This document shows positions 26,594 through 36,757 of a DNA stretch of 64,000 nt, in pieces (position 1 is the stretch's first letter; each line of letters begins with the position of its first letter). Made by a program: the position numbers and the translations under genes. Under the pieces are notes generated by a model. It had not been told where the DNA came from. It worked only from the letters and a program-made list of their open reading frames with translations, and did not search any database. Origin of the DNA: Epiperipatus broadwayi (lineage: Eukaryota; Onychophora; Udeonychophora; Euonychophora; Peripatidae); the NCBI GenBank assembly GCA_028023455.1, contig JAQFVV010000285.1, positions 626,001-690,000 on the forward strand, read 5' to 3'.

Positions 26594-26689
26594 AGGGGGG
26601 GTGGGTTTTTAAATTGTAATAGTATTAAAAAGAATGGATGGAATATAAGAAGTAAGCAAAAGGAATTTGATTTTGATATAAATATAGAT

Positions 26690-29600
26690 ATGGAGAAGGA
26701 ATGGGTTTGTAAAATTAATGGTAAGAAAGTAATTTATAAATGTAATGGAGAAGAAAGAATTAAAAGAATTTATAAAAGAGTAGTTAGGAAAGAAGAAATT
26801 GTTAAAATTGGGTTTTTGAATATGCAAGGTGGTAGGAAACCAGAAAAGTGGATGGAATTAAATAAAACAATTGAAAATGAAGAGCTTGAGGTATTAGCAG
26901 TAGTGGAAACAGATTTAAGAGAAGAAGAAGAACCTATTTTGGAACAGTTGGTATGGCAGGGTATAAATAGAAAAGAAAAAGAAAAAAGGGGTGGTGGTAT
27001 AGGTGTTATATCAAAAAAATATTTAAATATTGTTAAATGTCAAGAACACTTGTGGTTTGAAATAAGGTTGGGTAGACAAGAATGGATGGTGGCTATAGTT
27101 TATATAGCTACTGGAGATAGTCAAATTATATTGGAGTGGAATAGTAACATATACGAATGTTTAGTTAAGGATATACAAAGTTTTAAAGAAAAGGGGAAGA
27201 GAATAATGGTTATAGGGGATATGAATGGACATATTGAAGAAATTGATGATGTAGATAATAAAAATGGACAGCTTTTGAAGAATTTTTGTCAGAAAGTGAA
27301 TTTGAGTATTGGAAATTTATTAAATATTTATGAGGGACAATACACATGGTTCAGAAATAATATATTTCACACAATAGATTATGTATTGGTAGAGAAAGAG
27401 GGAATAAATAAAATACGGAAAATTAAGGTATTTGATAATGAAGAAAAAGTATGCACTAGTGATCATAATTTCATTGTAATTGAAATGGTTAGTAATGTGG
27501 TGGAGAATAGAAATAAAAGTAGACATAATAGTGAAAGATGTGGATGGAGAGTAAATGATAAGAATAAGTTGGAAGAGTATAAAATACAAGTTGAAGAAAT
27601 AATGGAAGAGTGGGTTGGGGATGAGTATAAGGATTGGTGTAAGGAAGTAGAAAAAGTTGCAAATAGGGTTTTAGGTGAGAATATTGAAAAGAATAAAAGT
27701 AATAAAAAAATTAAAATTAGTAAAAGTGTAAAAGAAAGGAAAGAAGCATGTAGAGAATATAAGTGTGCTATTAAGAATAAGGAAAGTGAAAAAGATATTA
27801 ATGCTAAATGGGAAAAGTACTTAGAAAAGAAGTTGGCTAAAATAGATATTTATAGAGAGAGAATGAAATTGAATAGTAAATTGTTGGAGGATATTAATAA
27901 AAGTGGAAGAGATGGAAGTAAAAAATTTTGGAATTATATTAAAAGGAGAAATGTAGGGGAGAGAGAGTTAGTATTACTAGATGATGCGGGAACTGAGTGT
28001 AGTTCTAGAGAAGATTTAGAGAGAATCTTAAATAGTTATGTAATGAATATAGAAAAGATGTTAGATGTGAATGATAGAATATTAGAAAATATGAAAGAAT
28101 ATAGTAATGGGAATATTAGTTTTTCAGAAAATGAACTAAATGAGGTAGAAAAGAAATTGAAAAGTGGGAAGGCAAGAGGTTTAGATGGATGGGCAGCAGA
28201 GATGGTAATGAATTTAGGATATAGGGCAAAAGTAAAGTTATTATCCTGTTTTAATAAAATGGCACAGAATAGAGTTTTCCCAAGTAGTTGGAGTAATACA
28301 AGAGTAAGGTTATTATTTAAAGGAAAGGGTAAGGATCATAGAAAGTTGAATAATTATAGACCGATAGCGGTAACATCAGTTTTATATAAAGTTTTCTCAT
28401 ATATGGTGGCTAGTAAAGTTGTAAAATGGATGGAAGGGAATAATGTAGTGGGTGAAATGCAAGGAGGTTTTAGATTAGATAGGCGTATAGGAGATAGTTT
28501 ATTTGTAGTTACACAACTTATGGATATGAGTAGGAATGCAGATAAACAGTTATATATGAGTTTTATAGATATAGAGAAGGCATATTATAGAGTAAATAGA
28601 AATAGATTATGGATAAGTTTAGCAAATTTGGGAATGGATGAAGCTTTAATAGATATTATTAAGAAATTATATGAAAATAATTATTATATATATCAATTAG
28701 AGAATATAGAATCAATTAAAGTTAAAAATGGTGTGGGACTAAGGCAAGGATGCCTTATGTCACCTATTTTGTTTGTGTTGTATTTGAGTGAAATGGAAAG
28801 AGCAATAGAAAGATTAGGAAGAGGGATAGAGATACCGTTAATAGGTAGTAAGGGAGTATGTATTTTGTCAGGTCTTTTTTTTGCAGATGATATATTTTTG
28901 TGTGCAGAAAAAAGAGAAGATATGGAAGTTATGTTGAGGACATGTGCAAGGGTGGGTAAAGAGATGGGGATTAAATTTAGTGAAGAAAAATCAAATATAA
29001 TGATGGTTAATACTGAGGAAAGAGAAGATGTAGAATTTTTATTGGGAGATATTAAGTTAAGTGTGGTGAATAGATATAGTTATTTGGGAATTATTTTAAG
29101 TAATCAGAAAAATTATTTGGATGAATGGGAGAAAAAATTGATAAATGAAGCAAAGAAAAGAAAGGGATTGATAAAGAAATTAACAGTATTTTCATATAAT
29201 AAATATGATGTAGCTAGAATTATATGGAAAGGAGTTGCAGTAGCAGGGTTAACATATGGTAATGATGCATTATATGTTAGTAAAAAGATATTAGATTATT
29301 TAGAAAAAGCTCAAAGGGAAGTAGGAAGACATGCATTGGATGCAGAAGTATGGACAGCAAGGGAGGCAATTCAAGGAGAAATGGGATGGTCAAGTTTTCA
29401 TATGAGAGATGCAAAAAGTAAAATGAAAATGTTTGGTAGATTGCAGTTTATGGATAATAAAAGAATAGCTAAAATAGTATTTAATTGGGTTATGAGTAAA
29501 GGGCAGGTAACAAGATGGGTGAGAAAGGTAATGCGCTATGCAAAAGATTTGGATAAAGAATTTATATCAGTATATTTGTACAAAAGGTGGGATGATTGTG

Positions 29601-29758
29601 TTAAGAGGATTATTGAGTGTTATAGTAGTAAGGAATGGGATAAAAGAATAAATTTATTAATAAAGACTAGGGAGTTAGAGAGATGGAGAAATAGTATGGA
29701 GAGTAAAAAGAGTTTAAATATATATATAGAAATAAACAGAATATTAGGTGTGAGTTAA
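26690..29758 (+). CDS. LINE ORF2: AP-type endonuclease + reverse transcriptase, 1022 aa
   Basis: Nicks genomic DNA and copies the element RNA at the nick. Endonuclease, residues about 38-270: IGFLNMQGG (Asn44), VVETDL (Glu73), VIGDMNGHI (Asp177, Asn179), TIDYVLV (Asp230), TSDHNFI (Asp258, His259). RT, about 485-800: KARGLDGWAAEMV, NYRPIAVTSVLYKVF, MQGGFRLDRR, MSFIDIEKAYYRV (Asp627), GLRQGCLMSPILF, and FFADDIFLC with catalytic Asp733-Asp734. All usual catalytic residues are visible. After residue 800 a thumb and C-terminal region (EKAQREVGRHALDA) follows. The frame ends at TAA 29756-29758, but a second frame continues the protein, so this copy has lost its C-terminus through a frameshift near 29745. 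The 1022-residue frame is otherwise uninterrupted. Sense-strand C is very rare. Confidence 0.9.
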   Translation: MEKEWVCKINGKKVIYKCNGEERIKRIYKRVVRKEEIVKIGFLNMQGGRKPEKWMELNKTIENEELEVLAVVETDLREEEEPILEQLVWQGINRKEKEKRGGGIGVISKKYLNIVKCQEHLWFEIRLGRQEWMVAIVYIATGDSQIILEWNSNIYECLVKDIQSFKEKGKRIMVIGDMNGHIEEIDDVDNKNGQLLKNFCQKVNLSIGNLLNIYEGQYTWFRNNIFHTIDYVLVEKEGINKIRKIKVFDNEEKVCTSDHNFIVIEMVSNVVENRNKSRHNSERCGWRVNDKNKLEEYKIQVEEIMEEWVGDEYKDWCKEVEKVANRVLGENIEKNKSNKKIKISKSVKERKEACREYKCAIKNKESEKDINAKWEKYLEKKLAKIDIYRERMKLNSKLLEDINKSGRDGSKKFWNYIKRRNVGERELVLLDDAGTECSSREDLERILNSYVMNIEKMLDVNDRILENMKEYSNGNISFSENELNEVEKKLKSGKARGLDGWAAEMVMNLGYRAKVKLLSCFNKMAQNRVFPSSWSNTRVRLLFKGKGKDHRKLNNYRPIAVTSVLYKVFSYMVASKVVKWMEGNNVVGEMQGGFRLDRRIGDSLFVVTQLMDMSRNADKQLYMSFIDIEKAYYRVNRNRLWISLANLGMDEALIDIIKKLYENNYYIYQLENIESIKVKNGVGLRQGCLMSPILFVLYLSEMERAIERLGRGIEIPLIGSKGVCILSGLFFADDIFLCAEKREDMEVMLRTCARVGKEMGIKFSEEKSNIMMVNTEEREDVEFLLGDIKLSVVNRYSYLGIILSNQKNYLDEWEKKLINEAKKRKGLIKKLTVFSYNKYDVARIIWKGVAVAGLTYGNDALYVSKKILDYLEKAQREVGRHALDAEVWTAREAIQGEMGWSSFHMRDAKSKMKMFGRLQFMDNKRIAKIVFNWVMSKGQVTRWVRKVMRYAKDLDKEFISVYLYKRWDDCVKRIIECYSSKEWDKRINLLIKTRELERWRNSMESKKSLNIYIEINRILGVS

Positions 29759-30108
29759 TTTATGATAATAGTAAGGAAAGTAGTTTATTGTTTAAGGCTC
29801 GAACGGGATCTTTAGCTACAAAAGAATATACATGTAAATGGAAAAATATGGGTGATTTATTTTGTAAATTATGTAAGGAAGGAATTGAAAATATTAGGCA
29901 TTTGTTAATTGAATGTAAATGTTTGAAAACAGAAAGGGTACATATAATGAAGTTGTGGAAAAATAAATATGAAAAGAGTGATTATACAGAAAGTGAATTA
30001 TTGGTTTTTATGCTGGGTTTGGGAAAAGATAAGGGGGATTTAGATATAAAGGTTATAGAGTTGATAAAAATTATGTTGTGGAAATGGGATAGAGCAGATT
30101 ATGGGTAA
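29745..30108 (+). pseudogene. LINE ORF2 C-terminal zinc knuckle, displaced by a frameshift
   Basis: Reading frame shifted from ORF2 picks up at about 29750 as ELIYDNSKESSLLFKARTGS and runs to 30108. It contains a knuckle FCKLCKEGIENIRHLLIEC (Cys-x2-Cys-x8-His-x4-Cys), found at the end of many LINE polymerases. In the related minus-strand fragment at 47.2-47.7 kb the protein goes on about 25 residues further (RWGNLRWKMEREVKMAPG), so this copy also lost its last residues. Confidence 0.85.
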
Positions 30109-30203
30109 ATTTAGAGTGGGGAATGTAAAAGAAAGTGGCTAACAGGTTTATCTGGGCATAATTGCTGAGATATTCTTGACTTCGTTTAAGGAGAAGCCAT
30201 AAT

Positions 30204-30224
30204 ACATCACATCACATCACATCG
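30204..30224 (+). repeat. LINE 3'-end short repeats
   Basis: Four acatc-type units at the end of the LINE; short 3' tandem repeats in place of poly(A) are usual for CR1-type elements. Confidence 0.6.
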
Positions 30225-30229
30225 TTTTA

Positions 30230-31215
30230 TTCCTTTTTCTTAGTTTGAGGAATTAATTTTTTCTAAAACTATTTCTATTTAAAAGAGGAAATTTCTAAAC
30301 TCCCTTTTCATATGCAAGTTATAACAAGTAAGAATAATTTCAACCTTTATAAAAATACTGTGCAAATTATATGGCAGCCATGGGAATTATAAAAGGTTTG
30401 TAGAGAGATTTTTTCTCTTAGTGAAATAATTTCACTCAGTTTTGCTGAATGGATGAGAGGGTCCAATAGCCAGGAGGGGTCCCAGGAGCCTAAATCCTAG
30501 TTCTGTTGAGTTTGGGAGCTCGGATGAGGGTGTTGTGGGTATCATTTCCAACAATGAACTTCTCATTCATAGGAAAGGAAAATTAATTAGAGACTTTTTT
30601 AGCATTGTTCTAATAAATGATTTTATTCATGTATTATTGCAAAGTAAGCTGCAGTTTGGTCTAATGTTTTAATTGCAAATGATTTGCCTTAATTATTTCT
30701 ATTATTTCTAATGGGGGCATTGATAAGGTTGGTCCTTTGCTGTTCCTATGGTTTTTCATGGAGTATTGGAATTGTTTTCAGCAGAGACAAGTTAAAGCTC
30801 AGTTTTTTCCTTGTTCTCCACAGTTCATCCAAAGTATACCGGATTGCTTTCTTCTGAGGATCTTTGAAGCCATTTCAGAGAACTGAACAGTAGATTGACT
30901 TAGCCAGTATTTTGTATTGTCTCAAGTGTTTTCCTCAACTTTTCTACTGCAAATTGAATTTTTAAATATTGTACTCCTGAAATGCTATTCATATTTGAAA
31001 TCTAGACTTCACAAATAATTCCTAATTATAATTTACTTTTAATAATTAATCGCCTCATGGACTGATGCTTTAAACATTCACAGGTTGATCAATTCTTGGA
31101 AATGCTATGGACAAAATACAGTGTACCGACCTTCATATTACACTATGTAAATCAAAGTTTACTTTGTAAAACATGTTGTATCAATAAAGTTTAATTGTAT
31201 TTTTAAAAAAAACAA
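30230..31215 (+). other. Unassigned stretch ending in AATAAA and an A run
   Basis: Less AT-rich than its surroundings in the first 600 bp. A frame of about 60 codons at about 30490-30670 has no domain. tcaataaagtttaattg near 31181 followed by an A run at about 31203-31210 looks like the 3' end of a processed transcript, so the block may be a retroposed copy or old LINE 3' part. Not identified. Confidence 0.3.
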
Positions 31216-31534
31216 AGAAAGACTTGTCATTCTTAGTTTGGTAAATAGAATTTTTGTCACAGATTAAAAACACCTTCACTTAATAAAAAATTAAATCCAC
31301 TAAAGTATATAATTTGTAATGAAATGATAGTATAGATAAGAAACTGGTTTGGTTTCAAACTTTGGAGGTTTGCAAAAGTACTAAAGCTTTTATACATTGA
31401 GGAAAGCTGCTCCAAATGGTCATTTTACATTGACTGAAAAATTTAATAAAATGGAGGCATTGAAATGTTGATCAATAAAAATCAACACTCTCAAACTATT
31501 CTCTAGGCAATCATCTTTTACGATAAAAGTGGAA

Positions 31535-31925
31535 GTTGCCTTGACAACAGATTGAGATTGTTGATTATTATTGATATTGGGATTGTGTTGACTGGTTTGA
31601 GCACTAAAGAGAGCCTCTGGCCATGCCTTTCTACCCACCTTAACCAGTGAACACAAAGTCAGGGAGGCTTACCATTGAAGAGAGGCCTGCTTTTTTCTGT
31701 CTTGAAAATGGTCTATGTAGCATCTTCATATGAATTTGCATAAATTTGCATTAACATTATTATAGTTCTTAACTAAATTCCAGTAGCCATGATTATGGGA
31801 CTATGAACTATCCTGAAAGCGCTTGGCAGTAACATTTGGATAATATAACTTATTTTCAAGCACTATTAACAGCTTTATTATCTGTGCACAAAGCATATAT
31901 ATATATTTAATGATTATTTATAAAC
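31535..31925 (+). pseudogene. Penelope-like element fragment (GIY-YIG end + 3' region), plus strand
   Basis: Matches the minus-strand element at 45.26-45.75 kb. The words ALKRASGHAFLPT and HKVREAYH can be read on the plus strand around 31600-31675, as in the GIY-YIG part of the other copy, with two deletions between and after them. Then follow agagaggcctgctttttt, tgaatttgcataaatttgca, gccatgattatgggactat and ttatctgtgcacaaagcata, the same 3' region seen twice at 45.26-46.01 kb. It ends in (TA)n. Confidence 0.75.
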
Positions 31926-32410
31926 TCCTGTAGTCTTGAGCATTATTACACTTATTATTTAAGTATATATATATTGAAACAGTCAGTTTCATCCACCTGC
32001 CTGTTTCACATATTTTTACCCCCACACCTATCTCTATGCCAGGTTTAAACCCTTTCAGAGTACCCATTTAAACAACTTTAAACTACTGTATATGCAAGAT
32101 TGCACATATATACATGAACAGTAAGTCTGTAATTTAATAATATATGTATATATTACAGATATGTGTTCATTTTAAAAGATTTCTAGTTTAAGAAATATTT
32201 TAGTCTAAATTATTAGTCAATTTTATGGTTATATTACTGAAATCACATAAGTATATAGACATGGTCCTGACTTGTTATTCTATATATAGTAAGAAAATTA
32301 GTTTTACTCTAATTATAAAAGCAGCTTTTAGTTTTACTTGTAAACAACTTTTAAATTAGGTCACACAATAGTCTTAAAATAGCGTGAACTTCATTTTATA
32401 AATCTAAAAT
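31926..32410. other. AT-rich spacer
   Basis: Nothing recognised. Confidence 0.5.
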
Positions 32411-32860
32411 TTTAATGACAATTCTCAGAATTTTATAGAGTTGTGATAATAAACTACAGGGGGGAAAAGATAGAAAAACAAAATCTAAATTAGTTTTAGC
32501 AATTAAATGTTTTTTTAAACTAAAGTAATAGGTTTTTCAACTATGGTCAAGCTTATAAAAATAACCAGGTGACCAGGGTTAAGAAAATTATAAATACATC
32601 ATTTTGTGGCCAAAAAGGAGTTATGCATATTTAATTTTAATGACAATTCTCAGAATTTTATAGAGTTGTGATAATAAACTACAGGGGGGAAAAGATAGAA
32701 AAACAAAATCTAAATTAGTTTTAGCAATTAAATGTTTTTTTAAACTAAAGTAATGGGTTTTTCAACTATGGTCAAGCTTATAAAAATAACCAGGTGACCA
32801 GGGTTAAGAAAATTATAAATACATCATTTTGTGGCCAAAAAGGAGTTATGCATATTTAAT
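32411..32860. repeat. Tandem duplication, 2 x 225 bp
   Basis: The unit tttaatgacaattctcagaa ... ttatgcatat at 32411-32635 repeats at 32636-32860. I see one substitution (aataggttttt against aatgggttttt). Both copies carry aactacaggggggaaaagat and ccaggtgaccagggttaa. No ORF. Confidence 0.97.
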
Positions 32861-35191
32861 AAGTGAATTGTAAACCAAATCCATGTTTGTTTTATTTTTA
32901 AAATGATGGGGTAAAGTAGGCAATCACTCACCTCTCCTGCCAGAGGTGGAAAGAACTTTGGTCCAAAAAATGTGAGCCATATCTCAGCCAAGCAGCCAGT
33001 GGGAAAACATCCATTGATGTTAAATCATCATGAAAAGTGTCAACTTATTATCATCCCAAATGCCTAGAACTACAATAAACACAACTGACTGGTAAATTTT
33101 CACTCAGAGCTTTGTTCATAAACTGTAACTTTCAATTCTCTATTTTAAAGCTAGCTATTTATTAAACCTGCCTTTAAACACCTTTTCTAAAATCTGCAAA
33201 GAAAGCTGTTAAATGCTAATGTTTAAATCTTGTCTGATTGTAAAACATAATATTAAATTCTCTCTTAAATTGTAAAACTATGATAAACTATCTTAAACTA
33301 AATGTATAATTTTTTGCGGTCTTTTATGCCCATTTCTGATCTATTCAATTTATTCTATAATTGGATCATTGTAATATTATATGTATTTAATATGTCAAAT
33401 AACTCAAAACTGTGAGCATTTATAAGTATAACTTTAGCTTATTGCTCTGCAAAAATAATTTCAAATCTTTGCTATAATAAATATTAAATAATTGAATTAT
33501 TATTTTTTCACTTGCTGTTTTGAGACCATGATATTATTTTACTGATTAACTTTGGTTATTAATATTATAATAATCAGTAGTGATCTAGAAAATTATAGTT
33601 TGCTTAACTCTAGTTATAAATTATGACTATCTATATATGTAACTTGTACATCATAGGAATTAACCACAGAAATATTCTCAAAGCATATTTTTAATGTTTT
33701 ATCTGTAATTATCCCTCAAGTATGCTTTGTCCTCCTTAGATTTATATATGTTGAGACGCAGGTGATAATCTTAAACTAGGTTACTAATAATTAATTTAGT
33801 CCCTAAATAGTATATTTGAAATACTAAATTTGAGAACTGGGTTGTATAGATATGCAAATAGACACTATCTATTTTTAAGGCATGCTAAGATAATTTACAT
33901 ATTTGCGTTATATATATGTATAAGCTGTGGATATGTCCTTACTAAGTATGCTATGTACAATTAACTGCTTGTTGCATGATTCATGATGAGTTGCTGGCAG
34001 AGGTCATGCTTATACACTTAGTTTGAGTAAAGCACACTCTTTTAGAACTGGAGCACAAGGATCCAGATTATTCATAATTAATGCTTATCCGACTCCCTGA
34101 ATTACTAATGTTCTTATTCGTAGCAAGTTTTTCCAGTCATAGGGCAACCGAGCATTTGATGCTGAAACCCATGAATAATGATCCATTTGCACCTTCTAGC
34201 TTTATTAATATTTAATATGTGCCATAGAGTATATAGGTAAACCTATAATAAATCAGTTTTCTCTCCCTTTATATTAAACACTTATCCAGCATCAGTGTAT
34301 ATCCTAATCTAGGTTAACATGCTAATCTATGTATCTCTGAGCCTGATTATGTGCTCGACTTAACTTGGTATAGATAGATGCCACAGGAGTGCTATTAAGT
34401 TAGTTATATAACTTTAGCTATTAAGTTCCATATGATTTAGCAGACTACACCAGATGAATAAATTTGGCATATTAATATATGCATAAACTTAAATACCACA
34501 CTACACTTTATTGAATACTTATAATGAGATAACATGTAACATATAATCTCATTAGTTATGTAACACCTGCGAGTGTAATCTTTCATGTTCCAACTATATA
34601 ATTTTGTATATTTTAGTTTTACTATCTTTTATTTTATTTAAAATATAACTCATTTTCATACCTTCATTGTCCATGAGTTCATTTTTATACAACTCTAGAT
34701 TTATTTGCACATACCTCATTATATATATATATATATATACCATTCTATTAGATTTCATAATCAATCATTGGAATATTAGCGACTCACTTAGTCATATGTG
34801 TTTATATCTGACCAAATCAGTGTTAAGTTAGTTAATTTATGAGTCTCTTGTCCACCCTGGGTGACTGCTGGACCATGGTAAATTGAATGTCTGTGTAACT
34901 TGAGAAATGTTATCCATAGGGTATTAGATCATTGAGCAGAGATGAAAGGATTGAATGTTGGCTGGATTCTGGATCCCAGCATCCAGATTCAATCAGCTTT
35001 AGTGTATTTTGCTTGTGTTCAGATTTTGTTACATGGAGGGACAATTCTTACTGTTAAAATATATATACTATAAAGGATTGCAGCTTTTTTCATTACTATT
35101 TTAAACTAATGCTAGAATACATATCATTTTTTAATATATTAAAGAAAATAATGGTTTTATTATTATCATGAACTATGCCCTAAATATTTAC
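32861..35191. other. AT-rich intergenic stretch
   Basis: Mostly AT-rich with scattered more complex blocks (32.92-33.01, 34.0-34.2, 34.85-35.0 kb). (TA)n at about 34720-34738. No gene or known repeat recognised on either strand. Confidence 0.4.
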
Positions 35192-35273
35192 CATTATTTC
35201 CTGTCCAGCATATTATGGACATCAGCCTATTCTGACTCCAAGCACCAAATCTATTGCATTGATAGGAATTATG
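35192..35273 (-). other. Possible internal exon, minus strand
   Basis: On the minus strand a strong 3' splice-site-like tract, gcttttctcatcttttccag, ends just before 35273. The following 82 nt are open in phase 0, reading HNSYQCNRFGAWSQNRL and SIICWTGNN, and end at a GT (aatg/gtaaat). The phase joins without a break to the signal-peptide exon at 35741-35842. This is a prediction only: one Cys pair, no known family. Confidence 0.2.
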
Positions 35274-35620
35274 CTGGAAAAGATGAGAAAAGCAATCAGG
35301 GATAATTCAGGCATGCCCAGTCACTGGCTAGCTCACTCAGGATGGATGTTACTGAGACCATGGGAAATGTATATGTGGATAAGACAGTAAAAATCACATT
35401 AATCAACTAATGAAATGAGATCTTTAACTAAATACATAATACATGAAATAAAATAAAGAGAGAAATATCTAAATGTGTTCAAATATTCAATAAAACTTAC
35501 ATGAAATAATGGAAAGAATATTTCAGTTTGCTCAGATATTTAATAAAACACTCACATATATACATATATTTGTACAGACAAGCAAACAAAACAATAATAA
35601 TAAAGTAATGTCTAATCATT

Positions 35621-35842
35621 TCAAGTACCACATAAATTTTCTGAAGGTAGTAGAGCTGATTGAAATATAGTTACATTAACGTCTTTAAATATCACTGGAA
35701 AATGTGCATTTAATGTATTTTGACAAATAAAACATGTTACCTTGACTTCCCCGAGGAAGGTAGCTTCTGCAGATTCATGACAATGAAGAACCATTTGGCA
35801 CACTATGGCAATGAAAATGATCCAGCATGCATATCTTGTCAC
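35621..35842 (-). CDS. Possible small secreted peptide or first exon with signal peptide
   Basis: A 73-codon minus-strand frame opens with a good signal-peptide pattern: Met-Thr-Arg-Tyr, then the hydrophobic core ACWIIFIAIVCQMVL, then a polar HCHESAEA cleavage-type region. After codon 34 the DNA reads aag/gtaaca, a plausible 5' splice site in phase 0, so the coding exon may be only 35741-35842, joined to the exon candidate at 35192-35273. Read through, it would encode a short mature peptide with three Cys ending ENLCGT. Upstream (35850-36000, minus strand) the sequence is less AT-rich and includes an attggtca CCAAT-type word and ctttatactcc. No homologue comes to mind; chance is a real alternative in 64 kb. 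Confidence 0.3.
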   Translation of the reverse strand: MTRYACWIIFIAIVCQMVLHCHESAEATFLGEVKVTCFICQNTLNAHFPVIFKDVNVTIFQSALLPSENLCGT

Positions 35843-36009
35843 AATTTGTTTTTTGAAGCTCCACTGGTTTGATCACTATTTTGGATATAGGCAGGGAAAG
35901 TCACAGGTGACCAATCATGGCTTCTTTTCAGGATATGGTGAGGTTTGCTCATGTAGCAGCTTTGGCTTTTTCATGGGACCAGGGGGAGTATAAAGCTCAG
36001 CACATTTAA

Positions 36010-36338
36010 AGCTTTAACCCAGCATAATCATCTCTAGCCAGCAAGTATATTTTCTTTAGTTCAAACTAAGTCTTCAAAAATTTCCACTTCAAGAAATCTA
36101 TAACACAAACACACAACAGTATAGCAATTTTAAATTTCAAAACTTCAAAACCAAACTTAAAGTGTCTCTTGATATTTTTCTATTTATATCATTTTATTTT
36201 TTTTCCAGAAAATGCTAATCTTAACTAAATTTTTTTTTGTATTCAAGCATGTGGGCATCTCTTCAAAAAAAAGAACAAAAAAACCTTATATCACCTTTTC
36301 TCTTTTGTCTAATAAAATTTTTTGACAAACACTTTTAA
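36010..36338. other. AT-rich spacer
   Basis: Nothing recognised. Confidence 0.5.
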
Positions 36339-36757
36339 ATTCAAATATCAGCCTTTCAATCCAATTGTGCATGCGCTTTGCGAGTGTTAATAATAAATGA
36401 ATACTTTCCTTTCAAACACAAGATATAGTATTTATGCAGGAATAAAATGAGTCCACTTATTCCTACAATTCAAATGCTTATATATGAGCAAATCTGAAGT
36501 GCTGGCAAAGAAAGCGTGAGGATGGACTACTCACTTTAAATTACTATTTATGATGTCTGAATGAAATGACGTTGGTGAAATTGTGTAGAATTTACTAAAT
36601 GTCACTCTAACTGAAACTTAATCATATGTAAACAAGCATTTATTTTTATATAGCACTATGTCTACAATTGTATTACATTCAAATATCAGCCTTTTAAGCC
36701 AATTGTGCATGCGCTTTGCGAGTGTTAATAATAAATGAATACTTTCCTTTCCAACAC
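36339..36757. repeat. Pair of ~81-bp direct repeats, 338 bp apart
   Basis: attcaaatatcagcctttc at 36339 and 36677, each running through ccaattgtgcatgcgctttg and cgagtgttaataataaatga to actttccttt. I see about four mismatches. The 256 bp between them has no ORF. Might be terminal repeats of a small element or a local duplication. Confidence 0.9.

Larger units (their letters stand above)
25291..30225 (+). mobile_element. Near-full-length CR1/Vingi-group LINE
   Basis: Two-ORF non-LTR retrotransposon of about 4.9 kb: candidate 5' UTR, ORF1 (25676-26593), ORF2 (26690-29758), an out-of-frame C-terminal piece to 30108, and a 3' end with repeated acatc units (about 30204-30224). The PHD plus esterase ORF1 is known from CR1-group LINEs; the ORF2 layout with an AP-type endonuclease, RT and C-terminal zinc knuckle also fits Vingi/Jockey-like clades, so the clade is not settled. 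The 5' boundary near agtccactagagggagacac is my estimate. A second, minus-strand 3' fragment of the same family lies at about 47.22-47.69 kb. Confidence 0.85.

Noticed and set aside
26101-27589. Minus-strand frames opposite the LINE ORFs
   Set aside because: Antisense shadows of strongly supported ORF1 and ORF2; no domains.
31420-31656. 78-codon minus-strand frame
   Set aside because: Antisense to the Penelope-like fragment, which is better supported on the plus strand.
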